This document shows, piece after piece, positions 54,799-63,376 of a stretch of DNA of 64,000 bases. Under the pieces are notes generated by a model that was given only the letters and a program-made list of their open reading frames with translations, did not search any database and was not told the origin of the DNA. Position numbers and translations under genes: made by a program. Location: assembly GCF_000217915.1 (NCBI RefSeq), contig NZ_AFOZ01000044.1, forward strand, positions 62,001-126,000, written 5' to 3'. This DNA comes from Shewanella sp. HN-41 (GTDB lineage Bacteria; Pseudomonadota; Gammaproteobacteria; Enterobacterales; Shewanellaceae). Position 1 is the stretch's first letter. Each line of letters opens with the position of its first letter.

Positions 54799-54966
54799 TT
54801 ATGCTTTGGTCACCACCCAAAGTGCATGTAACAAACCAGGGAACCAGAAGAGTAAACATAAGACTATGTTTATTAATAAATCTTTACCTGCACCCGCCTT
54901 TAAAAATACCGCAACTGGGGGGAGTAGAATCGCAATGATAACTAAGAGTAATTTATTTGTATCCAT
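54799..54966 (-). CDS. YqaE/Pmp3 family small membrane protein
   Basis: A 55-residue protein: MDTNKLLLVIIAILLPPVAV, a short polar loop with KAGAGKDLLIN, then NIVLCLLFWFPGLLHALWVV. Two membrane helices and the LLPPVAVFL and FPGLLHALW motifs are diagnostic for the Pmp3/YqaE family, which responds to osmotic and membrane stress. Convergent with the TonB receptor gene across a terminator. Confidence 0.88.
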   Translation of the reverse strand: MDTNKLLLVIIAILLPPVAVFLKAGAGKDLLINIVLCLLFWFPGLLHALWVVTKA

Positions 54967-55082
54967 AACCGAGCATCCTTAAACGGGGACTATTAGCAAA
55001 TCAACAGGATATAACTTCGCAGGAAGACCCTAGATTTGCAAATACTTTAGGGTATGTTGGCATTTCAAGATGAGTTTGTAAG

Positions 55083-55262
55083 ATGATCCATCATGTCAAT
55101 CTCAACCGCGAATTCAAAACCTACGCACAGAAGCTACGAATTATTCTTCTGATTTTATTGAGATTTCTCATGTTGCACTGGGATACACAGTATCTCTTTT
55201 GGCTCCAACACAGTAAAAAATTTGATATCGCCGCCCTCGCAATCACTGCGGCATTGATGTGA
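55083..55262 (+). CDS. Possible 59-residue hydrophobic protein
   Basis: Frame MIHHVNLNREFKTYAQKLRI, then IILLILLRFLMLHWDTQY and a C-terminal AALAITAALM. It has one clear hydrophobic segment but a weak ribosome-binding region, and it may be chance. Its right-hand neighbour is non-coding with a 9-bp tandem repeat. Confidence 0.25.
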   Translation: MIHHVNLNREFKTYAQKLRIILLILLRFLMLHWDTQYLFWLQHSKKFDIAALAITAALM

Positions 55263-55420
55263 CTTGCCCCCTGACGTCAACTCGGAGCGAGTCCTCACCA
55301 GCTTATTCTCCGCCAATGTGCCCTCTCCTTTTTACAATGGCTGCCAACCTGATCAGCGACTCACTCAAGCCAATCGGGCCATGGACCATGCTAAATCGGC
55401 GGGACGTGACCGTATCAACC

Positions 55421-55456
55421 AAATCAGCCAAATCAGCCAAATCAGCCAAATCAGCC
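55421..55456. repeat. 9-bp tandem repeat, four copies
   Basis: AAATCAGCC repeated exactly four times (55421, 55430, 55439, 55448), just beyond the 3' end of the convergent pseudouridine-synthase gene. The 9-nt period keeps any overlapping frame open. Confidence 0.88.
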
Positions 55457-55471
55457 TCATTGGATAGATTA

Positions 55472-56158
55472 TTATCTATCGGGCCAATCTAAAGCATTGG
55501 GCTCTCGCCACGCCTCGAGCGCCGTTGTCACAGGCTCACTGCTAAATAGTGCCCCCTGTGAAGGCATATCGAGATAGGCGTAATCCCGCTGTACACCAAT
55601 GGCGTCACAATAGCTAAAATGCAGACTATAGGCGTGCAGATAACAACGATCTGCACTCGCACCGCCATAGAGGTCGTCACCCAAAATTGGCACACCTAAA
55701 CTTGCTAAGGCGACCCTCAACTGATGGGTTTTACCTGAATGAGGTTTAAGTAAATAGAGGCGTAATCCATCGCCCACACTTTGGGAAAAGAACTGAGTAA
55801 TCGCTGGATTCTCTTTGGTTCGCAGCAACTTAAACATACTACGCCGCGACTTTGCCATATCGCCAATCACCCAGCCCTGTTTCTTCTTGGGCTTACCTTT
55901 GGCTAAGGCAAGGTAGAATTTTTGCACTTTATGGGCGGTGAATAGCCCGGTAAATTGCTGCGCAGCGGCTGTGCTCTTAGCCAAAATCAACAGACCTGAG
56001 GTCGGTGTATCGAGTCGATGCACGGCAAAAAGCTTAATCCCTAGATCTTGCTCAAGCTGCGCCACAACACCCGCAGTGCCATCCTGACTGTGAAAATGCA
56101 CTTGGGCTGATTTAGAAATAACGAGAAAATCAGCCTCATCGGCTATGATTCGATACAT
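55472..56158 (-). CDS. RluA-family pseudouridine synthase
   Basis: A 228-residue enzyme without an S4 domain. The catalytic Asp is in HRLDTPTSGLL, followed by KFYLALAKG and KTHQLRVALASLG, which are the RluA-family core motifs. It isomerises a uridine in rRNA or tRNA; the exact target site is not clear from sequence (the small TIGR01621-like subgroup). Cytoplasmic. Sits 27 nt downstream of a sensor kinase gene. Confidence 0.87.
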   Translation of the reverse strand: MYRIIADEADFLVISKSAQVHFHSQDGTAGVVAQLEQDLGIKLFAVHRLDTPTSGLLILAKSTAAAQQFTGLFTAHKVQKFYLALAKGKPKKKQGWVIGDMAKSRRSMFKLLRTKENPAITQFFSQSVGDGLRLYLLKPHSGKTHQLRVALASLGVPILGDDLYGGASADRCYLHAYSLHFSYCDAIGVQRDYAYLDMPSQGALFSSEPVTTALEAWREPNALDWPDR

Positions 56159-56184
56159 GCAGTTTCCTATGCTTTTAAAACTGA

Positions 56185-57516
56185 CTAAGCCCTAAACTTA
56201 ATAGTGACAATTAAGCCAGTATGCTGATCGCTAAGGACATTATCCGAAAGCGTAATTTGCGCATTGTGCCGCGAGAGAATCGCTTTGACCATAGATAATC
56301 CCAATCCCGTACCTTGAAGATGGCGACTAGGATCGAGCCGCACTAAGCGTTCGAACACTCTCTCCTTACTCTCATCGGGAATACCTGGGCCATTATCGCA
56401 AATCTGGACTTGTGAGCCAGACTGAATGATATCGATCCGGGCACCCGGCCCAGAATACTTCATCGCATTATCAACAAGATTATATAAAGCTTGGAATAGT
56501 AAGTATTTATCGCCATGAACAATATGATCGCTGAGCAGTGACAGGCTCAACGTTTGTCCATTGGACTCCGCGACGGCATCGGCCATTTCCAATAGATCGG
56601 TGCAGAGTTGAGCCAAACTCAACTCCTGTAGATCTAAGGTTTGCTGCCCCTCCTCAATTCGAGTCAGGGATAACATGGCATCGAAGGTTGCCAAACAGTG
56701 GTCTAGCTCCTCGGTCAAGATCGCGCAGTCTTCACTGACCTCATCAGTCGATTTCGAGGCCAACCGCTCGAGGCCAATGCGGATATGGGATAGCGGTGTA
56801 CGTAAATCATGGGCAATATTGTCGGTCGCGCCGCGCACCGCCATTAGGTTATTTTCGAGGATATCCAGCACCTTATTAAACTGCAGAGCCAACATATCGA
56901 ATTCATCCTGACGCCAACTTAGGGGTAAACGCGTATTGTAGTGGCCACGCTCAATTTGCTCGCTCAAACGGTTGTACTGCACTAACCTGCGTAAAATCGC
57001 CTTAGAAAACAAATAGCCCAGTGCCAAGGTCAAGATAATCGTCAACATCACGGCAGTTGCTGCGGCACTGATAAACTTATCGATCAATGTCGCTAAGTTG
57101 TCGGTACGGGTGGCAATGAGTACTGGGCCGTAACGTGTCATCACTAGGCCACCCGTCAGAATATGCAGCTTATCTGGACCACCGGTTAAGATGGGGAAAT
57201 CCCGAGTCTGTGGCAACATAGGCATGTCTTCGGGCATAAAGCTCAGGGCGCCGACCATATCATAACTATTGCGCCAAGCGATCAGGGCGGTTTGGGGATC
57301 GGCTGCCCGGATCTGGGCGGCAAAACTGCGACGATCAACCGTGCGAGCGAGGTGTTGATAGCGTTGAGTTTCTGACTCAAGATATTGAGTCACTTGATAT
57401 TGTTGTTCGATGATCAGTTGGCGGTATAGAACAAATAGCAAAGCGCCTATGATCACAGTCACTAAGGTAGAAAATACAATCGTGATGCGCCAGGCGCTAC
57501 TCTGGTAAGGCTTAAT
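56185..57516 (-). CDS. Two-component sensor histidine kinase
   Basis: About 443 residues. Two membrane helices (about 12-38 and 150-175) bracket a ~110-residue periplasmic sensor; HAMP follows, then the H-box IAHDLRTPLSHIR, N-box NLVDNAMKYS, G1 DNGPGIPDESK and G2 GTGLGLSM. No ATG, GTG or TTG precedes the first helix; the best start is ATT 57516, overlapping the regulator stop (CATTAAG), giving IKPYQSSAWRITIVF. A GTG at 57462 would cut the first helix in half. It is the second gene of the regulator-kinase pair. Confidence 0.8.
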   Translation of the reverse strand: MKPYQSSAWRITIVFSTLVTVIIGALLFVLYRQLIIEQQYQVTQYLESETQRYQHLARTVDRRSFAAQIRAADPQTALIAWRNSYDMVGALSFMPEDMPMLPQTRDFPILTGGPDKLHILTGGLVMTRYGPVLIATRTDNLATLIDKFISAAATAVMLTIILTLALGYLFSKAILRRLVQYNRLSEQIERGHYNTRLPLSWRQDEFDMLALQFNKVLDILENNLMAVRGATDNIAHDLRTPLSHIRIGLERLASKSTDEVSEDCAILTEELDHCLATFDAMLSLTRIEEGQQTLDLQELSLAQLCTDLLEMADAVAESNGQTLSLSLLSDHIVHGDKYLLFQALYNLVDNAMKYSGPGARIDIIQSGSQVQICDNGPGIPDESKERVFERLVRLDPSRHLQGTGLGLSMVKAILSRHNAQITLSDNVLSDQHTGLIVTIKFRA

Positions 57517-58189
57517 GCCTTTGTCGTAAGCGATAACCCGCCCCCCTCACGGTTTCAATGAGTTCACCGTGGCCTAGCTCTTCAAACTTTCGGCGTAATT
57601 TGGCGATATGCACATCGATCACATTGGTGCGAGGATCGAAGTGATAATCCCATACCGCCTCAAATAATAAGGTACGGCTAATCACTTGATTCGCGTGTTC
57701 CATCAGATATTTAAGTAGCTGAAATTCCTTTGGCTGCAACATAAGATCCTGCCCATCTAAGGTGACGTTGCGCGTCAGCAACTCCATCCTTAAGCTGCCA
57801 ACGGCTAAATCTGTCGTGACTGGGGCCGATTGGCCACGTTGCATTAATTTTTCGGCGCGCACCAATAACTCGGAGAAGGCAAATGGTTTAGTCATATAGT
57901 CATCCCCACCGGCACGCAATCCCTTCACCCGCTCATCCACATGGGCCAATGCCGATAAAATTAGCACGGGAGTCTGATCCCCCGTTGCCCTCAAGGCGGC
58001 AAGCAGTTTTAACCCGTCGAGTTGTGGCAGCATACGGTCAAGGATCAGCAAATCGTATTGAGTGCTTGTAGCCTGCAACAGCCCTTGATGACCGTCGCTG
58101 GCGGTTTCAATATTATGCCCCTGCTCGAGAAACCCTTTGACGATGTAGTCAATCGTTGTCGCATCATCTTCAACTAAAAGTATTTTCAT
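57512..58189 (-). CDS. OmpR-family response regulator
   Basis: A 225-residue regulator: receiver domain with phosphorylated Asp51 (LILDRML), acidic pair ED near residue 7-9 and Lys101 (TKPF), then a winged-helix DNA-binding domain ending RGAGYRLRQ. The pair with the downstream kinase and the PepSY protein upstream (49 nt) is a common Shewanella arrangement; the signal may be a metal, peptide or envelope stress. Confidence 0.9.
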   Translation of the reverse strand: MKILLVEDDATTIDYIVKGFLEQGHNIETASDGHQGLLQATSTQYDLLILDRMLPQLDGLKLLAALRATGDQTPVLILSALAHVDERVKGLRAGGDDYMTKPFAFSELLVRAEKLMQRGQSAPVTTDLAVGSLRMELLTRNVTLDGQDLMLQPKEFQLLKYLMEHANQVISRTLLFEAVWDYHFDPRTNVIDVHIAKLRRKFEELGHGELIETVRGAGYRLRQRH

Positions 58190-58238
58190 TTATACGCTGC
58201 GCTCCTCAATCTTCACTTAGTCCTTGGCTCTACAAGCT

Positions 58239-58760
58239 TCAATCCCACTTGAGTAAAGGTAGCTGCCGTAAATTTTCCACATCGAATGCTAATTTGTATT
58301 TGCCGGTATCATCCAACAACTTAAGCTCTAAGTAACTGATACCTAAATCATGATCTAATTTTGCATCGGTTAAAAAGCCATTATGATCCTTAGTCGCCAT
58401 CGCAATAAGGCTTGAAAATGTTTGGTGTTTAGCCGTAATGAGTCGCGTTGCCTCGACTTCACTTAGCTCATCCGCTGTCACTTTAGCCGCCTTTTGTTTT
58501 AATAACTTACCATCGCGGGCACGGTATTCGAACCGAGTGATAACATTGGCTAAAGGATTAATTAACTCAAGCTTGTAGACTAATTCGCCCTCTTGCATTT
58601 CCATTTCAAACTCGGTAATCACCCCTTGAAAGTCCTTTTCAACCTGCTGCATAACACTCAGCGGTGGCCGATAATCCCCACCGGCTAACATCGAATACAG
58701 GCTCTGGGCAGCGGATGCAATTCCTGATACCAAAATGAGTCCTAGCAACCATAGTCTCAT
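58239..58760 (-). CDS. Periplasmic PepSY-domain protein
   Basis: A 173-residue exported protein (signal peptide MRLWLLGLILVSGIASA) with two PepSY-like halves (about 35-95 and 100-170; VEKDFQGVITEFEMEMQEGELVYKLELI fits PepSY, key part GVITEFEMEMQEGELVYKLE). PepSY proteins next to OmpR/HK pairs often modulate the kinase or respond to its signal. Start 58760 is supported by the signal peptide. Confidence 0.8.
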   Translation of the reverse strand: MRLWLLGLILVSGIASAAQSLYSMLAGGDYRPPLSVMQQVEKDFQGVITEFEMEMQEGELVYKLELINPLANVITRFEYRARDGKLLKQKAAKVTADELSEVEATRLITAKHQTFSSLIAMATKDHNGFLTDAKLDHDLGISYLELKLLDDTGKYKLAFDVENLRQLPLLKWD

Positions 58761-59247
58761 GGCTCCTCCATATAAATCAGCTAAGTTTGTATCTTATGAG
58801 ACAATCAGTTAGATGTCGATGGGACCTATTGTCCCTGTGCGCGATTCCGAGCCAATCCCCCGAAATCTACCACTGGATATAGAATCACACTGCGTTAGCC
58901 TTAACTCAGGTTTAGCCATAAAGGGATCGAAAATCCCCTTTCAACATCACCTAAGTTATTAGCTTTTAAGCCAAACACTCAATCATTTTGTGGCTAATGT
59001 GTTAAGTCTACCTAATACCAGCTGAAACACCGATGGAAACAAGATTAAGCTTTGATCATCTGCGGATTTTGAAGCATGACATTTTCAGTGAAAATCCATA
59101 ATTTAGCCATTTAAAATCAAGGTGATTGAATGTTAGCGGGTATTTTAGTCCATCTGTGTCGTCAAAAAGTTGGATTAGCAAATAGACCGCACTCAACTAG
59201 AGTCAGATAACCTAACTCAGGTAACGGCATTTTTAATCGGAGCGAAT
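58761..59247. other. Intergenic region
   Basis: About 490 nt, no gene. Contains an AAAGGG/CCCCTTT hairpin near 58919-58942 and the promoter areas of the PepSY operon (minus) and the small membrane protein (plus). Confidence 0.45.
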
Positions 59248-59409
59248 ATGAAATTAGTCACACGATGGATAAGCTTAAGCTTGTTACTCGTCGCGGCATT
59301 AGGCGCCTACGCCTATGGCAGTGCCTCGAGCGCCGTGGTATTCATCATCTTAGGCATGCTGTTGGAAGGAACATTTTGGATTGGATTACTTGGTAAAAAA
59401 TGTCATTAG
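59248..59409 (+). CDS. Small two-helix membrane protein, 53 residues
   Basis: Starts MKLVTRWISLSLLLVAALGA and ends IGLLGKKCH. Two hydrophobic segments (about 7-25 and 28-46) with a basic N-terminus. GGAG ribosome-binding site 6 nt upstream. Likely real, of unknown function, convergent with modC. Confidence 0.65.
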   Translation: MKLVTRWISLSLLLVAALGAYAYGSASSAVVFIILGMLLEGTFWIGLLGKKCH

Positions 59410-59423
59410 AATGCAATATCTCA

Positions 59424-60527
59424 TTATTCCAAAATATGAATTTGTTCGGATTTGAGTGCCACTGTAGTTTGCATTCCTTTAGCGAGTGCAAGCTTTTGGG
59501 CAAAATGCAGCGAGACTTCGGTGTTAAGTTGTAACTGAGTACCCGTGACATAGCAGATAAGCCTAACCGATTCACCCATCACCAGCATAGTGTCGATAGT
59601 AACATCTAACTTATTAAAACTGCGGCATAAACGTCCATTGGATATCGAGTTAAATCGTATGCCTTGATTGGGGATCACCCAGCGAACCTGCGATCCGACG
59701 GGGCGCCCCTTGCCATAGTCACAGGCGATCAACTGCTCGCCAAACTTAAGCCAAGTGAGGTCCTTTGTGCTGTCTTGAAACACCACTTCACCATCGAAAA
59801 TATTCCTCAGACCCATCTGCCTTGCCACGGCCTCGTTACGTGGACGCGACAGCACCTCAAAGGGGGCGCCCTGTTGTAACATCTGTCCTTGGCTGATCAA
59901 TATCATAGTATCCGCCAGTAATAGGGCCTCATTTAAATCATGGGTAACCATGATCACGGGGCATAACAACTGCTCTTTGAGGCGAGCCAGTTCAAGGTAT
60001 AAACGCTCACGGGTTTCTCTGTCTACCGCAGAAAAAGGCTCATCGAGTAATAACACCGAAGGCTCCCGAGCCAGCGCCCTCGCCAGTGCGACCCGCTGCC
60101 GCTGGCCGCCGGATAAATGCGCCGGCAATCTATCGGGTAATCCATGCAGATTCACTCGCTCTAACCAATCTTTAGCACGCACAATGCGCTCAGATTTGGG
60201 GATATGGTCAAGTCCAGCGACTACGTTCTCTAAGGCCGTCAGATTGGGAAATAACCCAAAATGCTGCGGCATATAACCTATATGGCGTTGCTGTGGGCTC
60301 AAGGCGATACGCGTATTGCCATCAAACCAAGGCCGTTCGCCAAAATGGATTTGGCCCGCATCGGGATGATTTAACCCAGCGATCATCCTTAGCAACGTCG
60401 TTTTCCCGCCGCCAGACGGTCCCACCACAGCGAGTACCTCCCCCGCCTTGCAGCAAAAATCGGCGCTGAGTTTAATGTGTTTATGGTTTTGGATCTGGCA
60501 ATGCAGATCAGCGATGATTTGCGCCAC
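59424..60527 (-). CDS. modC: Molybdate ABC transporter ATP-binding protein
   Basis: A 367-residue ABC ATPase with Walker A GPSGGGKTT, signature LSGGQRQRVALARALA, Walker B LLLDEPFSAVD and the switch His (VTHDL). The extra C-terminal ~130 residues look like the Mop domain of ModC, which binds molybdate and regulates transport. Its start overlaps modB by 20 nt. Last gene of the molybdenum operon; imports molybdate at the inner membrane with ModB. Confidence 0.94.
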   Translation of the reverse strand: MAQIIADLHCQIQNHKHIKLSADFCCKAGEVLAVVGPSGGGKTTLLRMIAGLNHPDAGQIHFGERPWFDGNTRIALSPQQRHIGYMPQHFGLFPNLTALENVVAGLDHIPKSERIVRAKDWLERVNLHGLPDRLPAHLSGGQRQRVALARALAREPSVLLLDEPFSAVDRETRERLYLELARLKEQLLCPVIMVTHDLNEALLLADTMILISQGQMLQQGAPFEVLSRPRNEAVARQMGLRNIFDGEVVFQDSTKDLTWLKFGEQLIACDYGKGRPVGSQVRWVIPNQGIRFNSISNGRLCRSFNKLDVTIDTMLVMGESVRLICYVTGTQLQLNTEVSLHFAQKLALAKGMQTTVALKSEQIHILE

Positions 60528-61188
60528 GCTGACCTCCTAAACGCCGTGACAAACTGGTTGTCAGCGCCAAAGCCGTTACCGCAAACAGTAATAACACTAA
60601 TGACATAGTGCCAGCGGCATTGAAATTGAAGGCTTGCACACTGTCATAGATAGAAATCGAAATCGTCTTAGTCTCTCCGGCGATATTGCCGCCCATCATC
60701 AGCACCACACCAAATTCCCCAAGCACATGGGAGAAACACAACACCAGCGCAGTTAACACGCCTGGCCATACCATAGGCAATTCAATTTTAAGCAATATTT
60801 TAAGCCGACTCATGCCGCAACAAGCCGCTGCGTCGCGAACATCGTTCGGCACAGCCTCAAAAGCCCGCTGAATAGGCTGCACAGCAAAGGGAATATTAAT
60901 GAGCACGGAGGCAATAACCAGCCCCGAAAAATGAAACACTAACTGCTGGCCAATCAGTTGCTCTATCCATTGTCCGAGCCAACTCTGACTACCGAGTCCC
61001 ACCAGCAAGTAATAACCAATCACGGTCGGCGGTAACACTAAGGGCACCATGATCAGCGCCTCGACCCAAGATTTGCCGACAAATTGACGATAGGCTAAGG
61101 CTCGCCCAGCGAGTATCGCAAGGGGGAGCAGCACCAAGACTGTGATGCTACTGAGTTTGACCGATAACCAAAGCGCCTGCCAATCCAT
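60508..61188 (-). CDS. modB: Molybdate ABC transporter permease
   Basis: A 226-residue inner-membrane permease with five to six helices; the ATPase-coupling loop is the EAVPNDVRDAAACCGMSRLKIL segment (key part VRDAAACCGMSRLK), and PLVLPPTVIGYYLLVG is a ModB hallmark. Works as a homodimer with ModC and ModA. Translationally coupled to modC (overlap) and 8 nt from modA. Confidence 0.93.
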   Translation of the reverse strand: MDWQALWLSVKLSSITVLVLLPLAILAGRALAYRQFVGKSWVEALIMVPLVLPPTVIGYYLLVGLGSQSWLGQWIEQLIGQQLVFHFSGLVIASVLINIPFAVQPIQRAFEAVPNDVRDAAACCGMSRLKILLKIELPMVWPGVLTALVLCFSHVLGEFGVVLMMGGNIAGETKTISISIYDSVQAFNFNAAGTMSLVLLLFAVTALALTTSLSRRLGGQRGANHR

Positions 61189-61196
61189 TGAAATCC

Positions 61197-61997
61197 TTAA
61201 CTTACGGGCAAACCAAAACCGTATTGAGTGAATACGGCACGGGCGGCATCTGACTGGAGATATAGGTAGAAACGCTCGGTGGTTGAGCTCGCATTAGGCA
61301 TTAACGCCATACGTTGATTAAGCGGAGCATGGAGCTCCGAGGGTAAAGCTAGGTAATGGCCGAGAGCCTGAAACTGCGGCGCAATCGCCAGTGATAAAGG
61401 AATAATCCCGCCTTGAGTCGAGCCGCTGATCGCAAACTGTGCCGCTTGGGAGGCGTTTTCGCCTAAGATCAACTTGGCTTGCAGATCATCCCATAAACCG
61501 AGCTTTTTCAATAACTCACGGGCTCGTTCACCGTAGGGCGCATGGTCAGGATTGGCAATCGCAAAGCGATCTAGTTGGCCCGTAGCCACTAACGCTTTTA
61601 GGCCAGTCAGTTCGACATCTAATGTGAGCGGTGAGTTTTTAGGGGCAACTAAGGCTAAACGTCCAACAGCATACTGCACGCCTTCATCGCGGGTGAAACC
61701 AGCTTTTTGCAACTCATGGATGTAACGTTCATCGGCGCTTAGCAGCATCTCAAATGGCGCGCCGTGTTGAATTTGCGCGACAAAATTCCCCGATGAACCA
61801 TAGGAGACCCGTACTTTAAGGCCTGTTTCTGCGGTGAAATTTTTAACAATGTCATCTAAGGCAAATTTGATATTGGCTGCAGCGGCGATGGCAGGAATTG
61901 GAGCATTATCCGCTGCGCGGCTGGTCGATGGCATGACCGCCAGGCAGAATAGTAATGCTAAACCAAGGGGATAGAAGAAACGGATCAGACTCTGCAT
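61197..61997 (-). CDS. modA: Molybdate-binding periplasmic protein
   Basis: A 266-residue solute-binding protein with a signal peptide (cleavage after SRAA, about 28). AAAANIKFAL and SYGSSGNFVAQI are typical ModA ligand-strand motifs. Delivers molybdate or tungstate to ModBC. Ribosome-binding site AAGGTG upstream; 80 nt after moaE. Confidence 0.93.
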   Translation of the reverse strand: MQSLIRFFYPLGLALLFCLAVMPSTSRAADNAPIPAIAAAANIKFALDDIVKNFTAETGLKVRVSYGSSGNFVAQIQHGAPFEMLLSADERYIHELQKAGFTRDEGVQYAVGRLALVAPKNSPLTLDVELTGLKALVATGQLDRFAIANPDHAPYGERARELLKKLGLWDDLQAKLILGENASQAAQFAISGSTQGGIIPLSLAIAPQFQALGHYLALPSELHAPLNQRMALMPNASSTTERFYLYLQSDAARAVFTQYGFGLPVS

Positions 61998-62076
61998 TGG
62001 GTCACCTTAGGGTAATATTCGCGCGGCTCTTGAACGGGCAAGTTGGTTTGCTATTACGAGTACCGCTATCGTGCGG

Positions 62077-62544
62077 CTACTCTTTGTGTTGCCACAACTG
62101 CGCCGCCTGTTCATCGGCATCCTTTGCTTCAACCCAATTTTTGCCTTGCTCACCCGCTTCTAGTTTCCAGAAGGGCGCCTTGGTTTTTAAAAAGTCGATT
62201 AAAAACTCACAGGCGGCAAAGGCGGCTTTGCGATGGGCGCTGGTCACCCCAATGAACACAATTTGCTCACCTAGGGCCATAGTGCCGACACGGTGGATCA
62301 CTGTGACTTTGTTCAGTGGCCAGCGGCTGCGCGCCTCGGCGACAATTTGCTCTAGCACAGCTTCGGTCATGCCCGGATAATGCTCTAAGGTGAGATCTGT
62401 GACCGTAGCACCATCGTTAAAATCCCGTACCTTGCCAATAAAGGTCACGACGGCACCATCACTATCGTCTTGGGCTAACTGGTGGTATTCATCGGCCACA
62501 CTAAAATCGACTTCTTGCACTCGAATTGCGGGTAACAGACGCAT
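62077..62544 (-). CDS. moaE: Molybdopterin synthase large subunit
   Basis: A 155-residue protein with the MoaE motifs GAVVTFIGKVRD and HRVGTMALGEQIV plus the catalytic lysine region (RKAAFAACEFLIDFLKTKAPFWKLE, key part KTKAPFWKLE). Converts precursor Z to molybdopterin with MoaD. The start at 62544 (MRLLPAIRV) is preferred: the 62604 frame overlaps moaD by 59 nt. The ATG is 1 nt from the moaD stop. Confidence 0.93.
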   Translation of the reverse strand: MRLLPAIRVQEVDFSVADEYHQLAQDDSDGAVVTFIGKVRDFNDGATVTDLTLEHYPGMTEAVLEQIVAEARSRWPLNKVTVIHRVGTMALGEQIVFIGVTSAHRKAAFAACEFLIDFLKTKAPFWKLEAGEQGKNWVEAKDADEQAAQLWQHKE

Positions 62545-62545
62545 A

Positions 62546-62797
62546 TCAACCCCCTGTAACGGGTGGAAAGAAGGCCACTTCATCACCGTCTTTAACGGGC
62601 GCATCCCATTGGCTAATCGTTTGGTTGACCGCGACCAGCAATTTATCAGAGGTTAATACCTTGGCCCATTTATCATCGGTTGCCGCTAGTGCAGCGCGTA
62701 ATGTTTCGGCTGTTTGCATCTGCTCATTAGCTTCAATGCTTAACTTGGCCGTGCCCAATAATTCTCGAACTTGGGCAAAAAACAACACGTTAATCAT
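62546..62797 (-). CDS. moaD: Molybdopterin synthase sulfur-carrier subunit
   Basis: An 83-residue ubiquitin-fold protein ending in the essential Gly-Gly (PPVTGG), which carries the thiocarboxylate used to sulfurate precursor Z. Partner of the downstream MoaE. 23 nt after moaC. Confidence 0.93.
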   Translation of the reverse strand: MINVLFFAQVRELLGTAKLSIEANEQMQTAETLRAALAATDDKWAKVLTSDKLLVAVNQTISQWDAPVKDGDEVAFFPPVTGG

Positions 62798-62820
62798 AAT
62801 CTTCCCTCGTTTTTGATCCG

Positions 62821-63297
62821 CTAAACCTTAAAATGCCCAGACTTGCCGCCACGCTTTTCCAGCAGGCGAACTTGGGAAATCACCATATCTTTTTGCACGG
62901 CTTTGCACATATCGTAAATAGTGAGCGCCGCCACTGAAGCCGCAGTGAGGGCCTCCATCTCGACCCCTGTTTTGCCGGATAATTTACATAAGCTGGTGAT
63001 CCGCACGCGGTTATGTTCGGGCTGTGCCTCTAAATCGACCTCGACCTTAGTCAACATCAGCGGATGACATAAAGGGATCAGATCTGAGGTCTTTTTCGCC
63101 GCTTGAATTCCCGCAATCCGCGCGGTGGCAAACACATCACCCTTGTGATGACTGCCGCTCATGATCATCTCGAGTGTCGTGCTCGCCATCTCGATAAAGG
63201 CTTCGGCGCGGGCTTCACGCTCGGTCACGGCCTTCTCGGTCACATCGACCATATGGGCATTGCCATCGGCATTGATATGGGTAAATACATTGCTCAT
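62821..63297 (-). CDS. moaC: Cyclic pyranopterin monophosphate synthase accessory protein
   Basis: A 158-residue MoaC with TARIAGIQAAKKTSDLIPLCHPL (key part KKTSDLIPLCHPL), GKTGVEMEALTA and MCKAVQKDM, all family hallmarks. It turns the MoaA product into cyclic pyranopterin monophosphate. 79 nt from the moaA frame stop as read. Confidence 0.95.
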   Translation of the reverse strand: MSNVFTHINADGNAHMVDVTEKAVTEREARAEAFIEMASTTLEMIMSGSHHKGDVFATARIAGIQAAKKTSDLIPLCHPLMLTKVEVDLEAQPEHNRVRITSLCKLSGKTGVEMEALTAASVAALTIYDMCKAVQKDMVISQVRLLEKRGGKSGHFKV

Positions 63298-63376
63298 TAA
63301 AGCGTTCCTTTAAAATGAAGCCTAATCAAGGCGCAGGGAAAGGGTGCAACTAGCAGTGCTCAATCCAACATTATTG

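Noticed and set aside
55259..55492. Two overlapping frames with Ser-Ala-Lys or Ile-Ser-Gln repeats
   Set aside because: Kept open only by the 9-bp tandem repeat; overlap the end of the convergent gene; no ribosome-binding site.
61998..62076. Possible molybdenum-cofactor riboswitch near modA/moaE
   Set aside because: The gap is only 79 nt with no matching structure; a riboswitch would be expected upstream of moaA, outside the window.
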